Positions 59,454 through 64,000 of a DNA stretch of 64,000 bases are shown here, one piece after another; within the stretch, counting starts at the first letter, position 1; the number at the start of each line of letters is the position of its first letter. A program made the position numbers and the translations under genes. Source of the stretch: SAR202 cluster bacterium (GTDB taxonomy: Bacteria > Chloroflexota > Dehalococcoidia > Lucifugimonadales > VGZR01); contig VGZR01000012.1 in assembly GCA_016872515.1 (NCBI GenBank), positions 1-64,000 on the forward strand, written 5' to 3'. The notes under the pieces are model-generated. The model was given only the letters and a program-made list of their open reading frames with translations. It did not search any database and was not told the DNA's origin.

Positions 59454-60269
59454 ATGGGTGAGCTGGACGGCAAGGTCGCAATCGTGACAGGCGCGGGGCG
59501 ACTGCGCGGCATCGGACGCGCGGCTGCGTTGGAGCTTGCGAGGCTGGGGGCCGACGTGGTCCTCACCGGCACTGGCCGCAAGCCCGAGACGTATCCCCAA
59601 GACGAGAAGGCCGCCGGCTGGCGCGACATCGACAGCACCGCGGACCAAATACGTGCTCAAGGACGACGCGCCTTGCCCGTGGTGGTGGACGTCTCCGACC
59701 GTGCAGCCGTCCAGAGCATGGTGGACAAGACCATCCAGACCTTCGGCAGGGTGGATATCCTCATCAATAACGCCGCCTACCCGCGTGGCCAGGACCGCGC
59801 CCCAATCCAGGACCTCGACCCCGAGGTCTTCCAGCGCGTCATGGACATCAAGGTCACCGGCGCGTACCTCTGCACCAAGGCCTTCGTGAAGGCGCTGCTG
59901 GCCAAGGGCAATGCAAAGGGCGCCAAGATCGTCAACATCTCCTCCACCGCGGGCAAGGCCGGGTACGTGAACACCCTCGCCTATTGCGCAGGCAACTTCG
60001 CCCTCGTCGGCATGACCCAGGCGCTGGCCCGCGAACTCGGTCCACTGGGCATCAACGTCAACTGCGTCTGCCCCGGCGCGGTGGACACCGCCCGGATGGA
60101 CGTGGTGCCCCAGGCTGAGTTCGAGGGGTACGCGCAGAAGGCGGCCATCGGGCGCAACGGCACTGATGAGGAGGTCGGCGCCTTCGCCGCCTATCTATGC
60201 ACTGAGGCCACGTCATGGATAACGGGCCAATCCATCAACATCAACGGCGGGACGGTGATGGAGCATTAG
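59454..60269 (+). CDS. SDR-family oxidoreductase
   Basis: ELDGKVAIVTGAGRLRGIGRAAALELARLGADVVLTG; VDILINNAAYPRGQ; SWITGQSININGGTVMEH. Confidence 0.9.
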   Translation: MGELDGKVAIVTGAGRLRGIGRAAALELARLGADVVLTGTGRKPETYPQDEKAAGWRDIDSTADQIRAQGRRALPVVVDVSDRAAVQSMVDKTIQTFGRVDILINNAAYPRGQDRAPIQDLDPEVFQRVMDIKVTGAYLCTKAFVKALLAKGNAKGAKIVNISSTAGKAGYVNTLAYCAGNFALVGMTQALARELGPLGINVNCVCPGAVDTARMDVVPQAEFEGYAQKAAIGRNGTDEEVGAFAAYLCTEATSWITGQSININGGTVMEH

Positions 60270-60286
60270 CAGGGCATAGCGCTCCG

Positions 60287-61363
60287 ATGCTGAAGACGTC
60301 TGTTCGCCACAGGCTTGAGGAGCGGGAGGAAACCCTCTCCCCTTACGCTGCCAGGTCGCGGCGCAGCCAAGGCCGCGTCGTGCCGGAGGAGCCAAGCCCG
60401 CTGCGGACGGAGTTCCAGCGAGACCGCGACCGCATCATCCACTCGAAGGCGTTCCGCCGCCTTAAGCACAAGACCCAGGTCTTCATCGCGCCGATGGGCG
60501 ACCACTACGTCACCCGCCTCACACACACGCTGGAGGTGTCGCAGATCGCCCGCACCATCGCCCGCGCGCTGGACCTCAACGAGGACCTCACCGAGGCCAT
60601 CGCCCTCGGCCACGACCTCGGCCACACCCCCTTCGGCCACGTCGGTGAGGACGAGCTGAACAAGCTCTACCCCGAGGGCTTCCGCCATGCGGAGCAGAGC
60701 CTGCGGGTCGTGGACGTGGTGGAGAAGGACGGCTCCGGACTCAACCTGACCTGGGAGGTCCGCCAGGGCATCGTCTCCCACTCCAAGCCCAGGGGCGACT
60801 TCCTCGACCGCACCATGACTGAGGGCCTGTCCCTGGAAGGACAAGTCGTCCGCGTCTCAGATGCTGTCGCCTACCTGAACCACGACCTGGCCGACGCCTT
60901 CCGCGCCGGCGTGCTCAGGGAGAGCGGCCTGCCGCCAGAGGTCGTCGAGGTGCTGGGCAGACGCCACGCCCAGCGGATCGACACCATGGTTACCGACATC
61001 GTCCACCACTCGTGGGCGACCAGCGGGTTGGACGGCCCTCCGCCGCCCGGAGGGCCGGTCATCACGATGGGAACGGCCGTCCGCAGCGCCGTCAACGTCC
61101 TGCGGGACTTCATGTTCGCCAACGTGTACATCCCCGAGGACAAGGGCGAGCAGGGCGTGGCCGCCAGGAACATCCTACGGCTCCTCTACCGGCGCTACTG
61201 CGCTAACCCCGATGAGATCCCCCAGGAGTACCGCCTGGCCCATGGCACCGGCCAGCGGGCCGTCGCCGACTGGGTCTCCGGCATGACCGACCGCTACGCC
61301 ATCCGCGTCGCCGAAGAGCTGAAATCTGGCATCGCCGTCTCCCTCCACAAGGGTGTCTCTTGA
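60287..61363 (+). CDS. dgt: Deoxyguanosinetriphosphate triphosphohydrolase-like protein
   Basis: RTEFQRDRDRIIHSKAFRRLKHKTQVF; YVTRLTHTLEVSQIARTIARAL; ALGHDLGHTPFGHVGE (HD domain). Confidence 0.93.
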   Translation: MLKTSVRHRLEEREETLSPYAARSRRSQGRVVPEEPSPLRTEFQRDRDRIIHSKAFRRLKHKTQVFIAPMGDHYVTRLTHTLEVSQIARTIARALDLNEDLTEAIALGHDLGHTPFGHVGEDELNKLYPEGFRHAEQSLRVVDVVEKDGSGLNLTWEVRQGIVSHSKPRGDFLDRTMTEGLSLEGQVVRVSDAVAYLNHDLADAFRAGVLRESGLPPEVVEVLGRRHAQRIDTMVTDIVHHSWATSGLDGPPPPGGPVITMGTAVRSAVNVLRDFMFANVYIPEDKGEQGVAARNILRLLYRRYCANPDEIPQEYRLAHGTGQRAVADWVSGMTDRYAIRVAEELKSGIAVSLHKGVS

Positions 61364-61374
61364 CGAGAGCCAGC

Positions 61375-62283
61375 ATGAAAGCCATCGTCGCCGTCAAGCA
61401 GGGCCCGCCCGACGTCCTCCAGCTCCGTGAGGCCGAAAAGCCGACCCCCAAAGACAACGAAGTCCTGGTGAAAGTCCACGTCGCCACCGTTACGAGAGGC
61501 GACGTGATACTCCGCCGCCTACCCGCCTGGCTCTTTCCGCTCCTGCTCCCTCTCCGCTTTCTCGGGCTGCGGAGAAAGAGCATCCCTGGCACCGAGCTTG
61601 CCGGCGAGGTCGCAGCCATCGGCACAAACGTCACACGCTTCAAGCCCGGCGACCACGTCTTTGGTACCACCACCGGCCTGGGTGTCGGCGCCAATGCTGA
61701 GTACGTCTGCCTGCCTGAACGGTGGAAGACAGGCGTGCTCGCTCGCAAGCCCGCAGGCGTACCCTACGAGGGCGCCGCTGCCGTCCCCGTCGGCGGCATG
61801 ACCGCGCTACAAATCTTGAGAAAGGCGCACATCCAGCCCGGCCAGAAGGTCCTCATCTACGGCGCGTCCGGCAGCGTCGGTACCTACGCGGTGCAGCTCG
61901 CCAAGCACTACGGTGCCGAGGTCACCGGCGTCTGCAGCAAAGTCAACCTCGACCTCGCAAAGTCCATCGGCGCCAGCAACGTTATTGACTACACCAAGCA
62001 GGACTTTGCTCAAACCGGTGAGGCCTACGACGTCGTCTTCGACGCCGTGGGCAAGATCTCCCGGTCCCGCGCGAAACCTGTTTTGAAAGCACGTGGGCGC
62101 TACCTTACCGTGAAGTCCATGACTCGTGAGAACAACGAGGACCTCGCTCACCTCGGAGAACTGCTTGAATCCGGAGCGCTGAAGCCCGTCATTGACAGGA
62201 CCTACCCCCTCGAGCAGGCCGCCGAGGCACACAAATATGTGGAAACAGGACGGAAAAGGGGCAACGTGGTCATCGCCGTGTAA
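61375..62283 (+). CDS. NAD(P)-dependent zinc-type alcohol dehydrogenase/quinone reductase family
   Basis: MKAIVAVKQGPPDVLQLREAEKPTPKDNEVLVKVH; GQKVLIYGASGSVGTYAVQLAKHYGAEVTGVCS. Confidence 0.9.
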   Translation: MKAIVAVKQGPPDVLQLREAEKPTPKDNEVLVKVHVATVTRGDVILRRLPAWLFPLLLPLRFLGLRRKSIPGTELAGEVAAIGTNVTRFKPGDHVFGTTTGLGVGANAEYVCLPERWKTGVLARKPAGVPYEGAAAVPVGGMTALQILRKAHIQPGQKVLIYGASGSVGTYAVQLAKHYGAEVTGVCSKVNLDLAKSIGASNVIDYTKQDFAQTGEAYDVVFDAVGKISRSRAKPVLKARGRYLTVKSMTRENNEDLAHLGELLESGALKPVIDRTYPLEQAAEAHKYVETGRKRGNVVIAV

Positions 62284-62450
62284 GAGGCGTCGAATTCTCC
62301 GCCACTCGTAGTTCTAGGGCACGACGGAGCTCAAACCACCCGCTCCTCATGCATCACAGCGGAGCCGCAGGATGGAGAGGTAAGCAGGATTGTGACCTCC
62401 TTCACCCGCTGAATTGGTAGAATGCCCAGACCATCCCACAGGCACATCGA

Positions 62451-64000
62451 ATGAGCATCATTGACGACATCAAGGCCAAGCTCGACATCGTGGATGTCGT
62501 TTCCGGCTACGTCGCGCTCCAGAAGGCGGGCCGCAACTTCAAGGCCCCCTGCCCGTTCCACACCGAAAAGACCCCCTCGTTCATCGTCAATCCAGAGCGG
62601 CAGAGTTGGCACTGCTTCGGCGCCTGCGCCACTGGCGGGGACATCTTGTCCTTCGTCATGCGCCACGACAAGACCGACTTCGGCGAGACGTTGCGTAAGC
62701 TGGCCAAGCGGGCGGGAGTGGAGTTGGCGCCGAAGGGGCAGCCGGGTAAGTCCGATGCCCTCTACCGCGTCAACGAGGCCGCCGCAGCCTACTACCAAAA
62801 GGTCTTAGAGGCGTCGTCGGGCGCCGCCGCCCGGCGCTACCTCGACGAGCGCGGCGTCAACGACGAGATGCGCTCCGTCTTCAAGCTCGGCCTCAGCCCC
62901 GACTCGCGCGACGCCCTCAAGACCTACCTCGCCGACCAGGGCTTCGAGCTCGACGTCGCCGTCCAGTCGGGCCTGGTCATCCGCGCCGACGACGGCTACA
63001 CCCGCGACTTCTTCTGGGGGAGGCTCATGTTCCCCATCTTCGATCGCCAGGGCCGCGTCGCAGGCTTCGGGGGCCGCACTTTGACCGGCGGAGAGCCGAA
63101 GTACATCAACACCGCCAGCACTCCCGTCTTCGACAAGCGCGGCACGCTCTACGCCCTCCACCTGGCCGCTGACTCCATCCGCTCCCGCGACACCGGCGTG
63201 ATCGTCGAGGGGTACATGGACGCCATCGCCGCCCACCAGCACGGGTTCACCAACGTCGTCGCCTCGATGGGCACCGCGCTGACCGAGTCCCAGGTCTCGC
63301 AGCTCAAGTCACTGGCGAAGAACTTCGTCCTCGCCCTCGACCCCGACGCCGCCGGACAGGAGGCCACGTTCCGCAGCCTCGAAGCCTCCTGGCACGCCAT
63401 CGGGCGGCAGGACGCCGCCATGACCCACCGGCGGGTCGGCGCGCTCCACCGGCGTGACGCCGTGAAGCTGCGCATCGCCGCGCTGCCGCCGGGCCAGGAC
63501 CCTGACGTGCTCGTCCGCCGCGACCCGAAGGAGTGGGAGCTCCGTATCGCCGAGGCCGTCCCCCTCATGGACTACCTCATCCCCACCATCGCGGGCCGCT
63601 ACGACCTCACCATCGACGAGGGCAAGGCCCAGGCCGTGGAGGTCCTGGCGCCGCTCATCACCGCTCCAGAGAACCCCTTCGAGCAGGGCCGCTACCGCGA
63701 CAAGCTCGCCTCGGTCCTCGGCATCGGTGCGGATGCCCTCACGCCCATCCTCAAGCAGTTCCAGCCCTCCGACCAGGCACGCCGCGACCGGGGCGTTCGC
63801 CGCACCGAGCGCGGGACGATGCCCTCGGGCCTCGGCGCCGACCGCAAGGTCTCCGTAGAGGAATATGCCATCGCGCTGCTGCTCCACAGGCCCGACCTGA
63901 AGGAGCGCGCCCACACGTTTCCCCCGGAGTTTTTCCACCAAAGTGAACACCGGGAAGTATTTACCCTATGGCTTGCCTGCCCTACAATTGATGCACTCAA
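62451..64000 (+). CDS. dnaG: DNA primase DnaG (runs off window end; absent from the ORF track)
   Basis: Read from ATG 62451: MSIIDDIKAKLDIVDVVSGYVALQKAGRNFKAPCPFHTEKTPSFIVNPERQSWHCFGACATGGDILSF...RVAGFGGRTL...GVIVEGYMDAIAAHQHGFTNVVASMGTALTE. Confidence 0.93.
   Translation, partial: MSIIDDIKAKLDIVDVVSGYVALQKAGRNFKAPCPFHTEKTPSFIVNPERQSWHCFGACATGGDILSFVMRHDKTDFGETLRKLAKRAGVELAPKGQPGKSDALYRVNEAAAAYYQKVLEASSGAAARRYLDERGVNDEMRSVFKLGLSPDSRDALKTYLADQGFELDVAVQSGLVIRADDGYTRDFFWGRLMFPIFDRQGRVAGFGGRTLTGGEPKYINTASTPVFDKRGTLYALHLAADSIRSRDTGVIVEGYMDAIAAHQHGFTNVVASMGTALTESQVSQLKSLAKNFVLALDPDAAGQEATFRSLEASWHAIGRQDAAMTHRRVGALHRRDAVKLRIAALPPGQDPDVLVRRDPKEWELRIAEAVPLMDYLIPTIAGRYDLTIDEGKAQAVEVLAPLITAPENPFEQGRYRDKLASVLGIGADALTPILKQFQPSDQARRDRGVRRTERGTMPSGLGADRKVSVEEYAIALLLHRPDLKERAHTFPPEFFHQSEHREVFTLWLACPTIDAL

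Noticed and set aside
62461-62808. 115-aa ORF listed at the dnaG position
   Set aside because: Wrong frame; the true dnaG frame starts at 62451 and runs off the window, so the ORF track omitted it.
1-64000. Prophage, transposon, integron or defence island
   Set aside because: No transposase, integrase, phage structural, restriction-modification or toxin-antitoxin signatures recognised in the reading frames.

Overview
The window is a GC-rich, gene-dense bacterial chromosome segment, probably Chloroflexota (Dehalococcoidia/SAR202-like). That taxonomy is inferred from gene content only. Most of it is housekeeping: a PDH/lipoamide cluster, panB-panC-surE, argF-der-plsY-gpsA, prmA-dnaJ-hrcA with a CIRCE operator, rho, fsa, pyrG, sucCD, tRNA-Ser(UGA), FBP aldolase/phosphatase, rdgB-moaA-[rnhA::moaC]-pth, gatC-gatA, dgt and a 5' part of dnaG. 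Less ordinary points: (1) RNase HI and MoaC are fused in one ORF, and the linker is encoded by a copy of a palindromic intergenic repeat found at least seven more times in the window. (2) Five consecutive paralogous genes encode secreted seven-blade kelch lipoproteins, divergent from a secreted HExxH protease. (3) An ECF sigma/anti-sigma pair looks collapsed by an internal deletion. (4) One copy of a tandem EamA transporter pair is a pseudogene. (5) Two candidate structured leaders lie in the pantothenate region. (6) Large secreted Ig/S-layer-like proteins are present, one with a perfect 27-bp tandem repeat. No transposase, prophage or CRISPR array was recognised. Product calls come from reading motifs; no database search was run.
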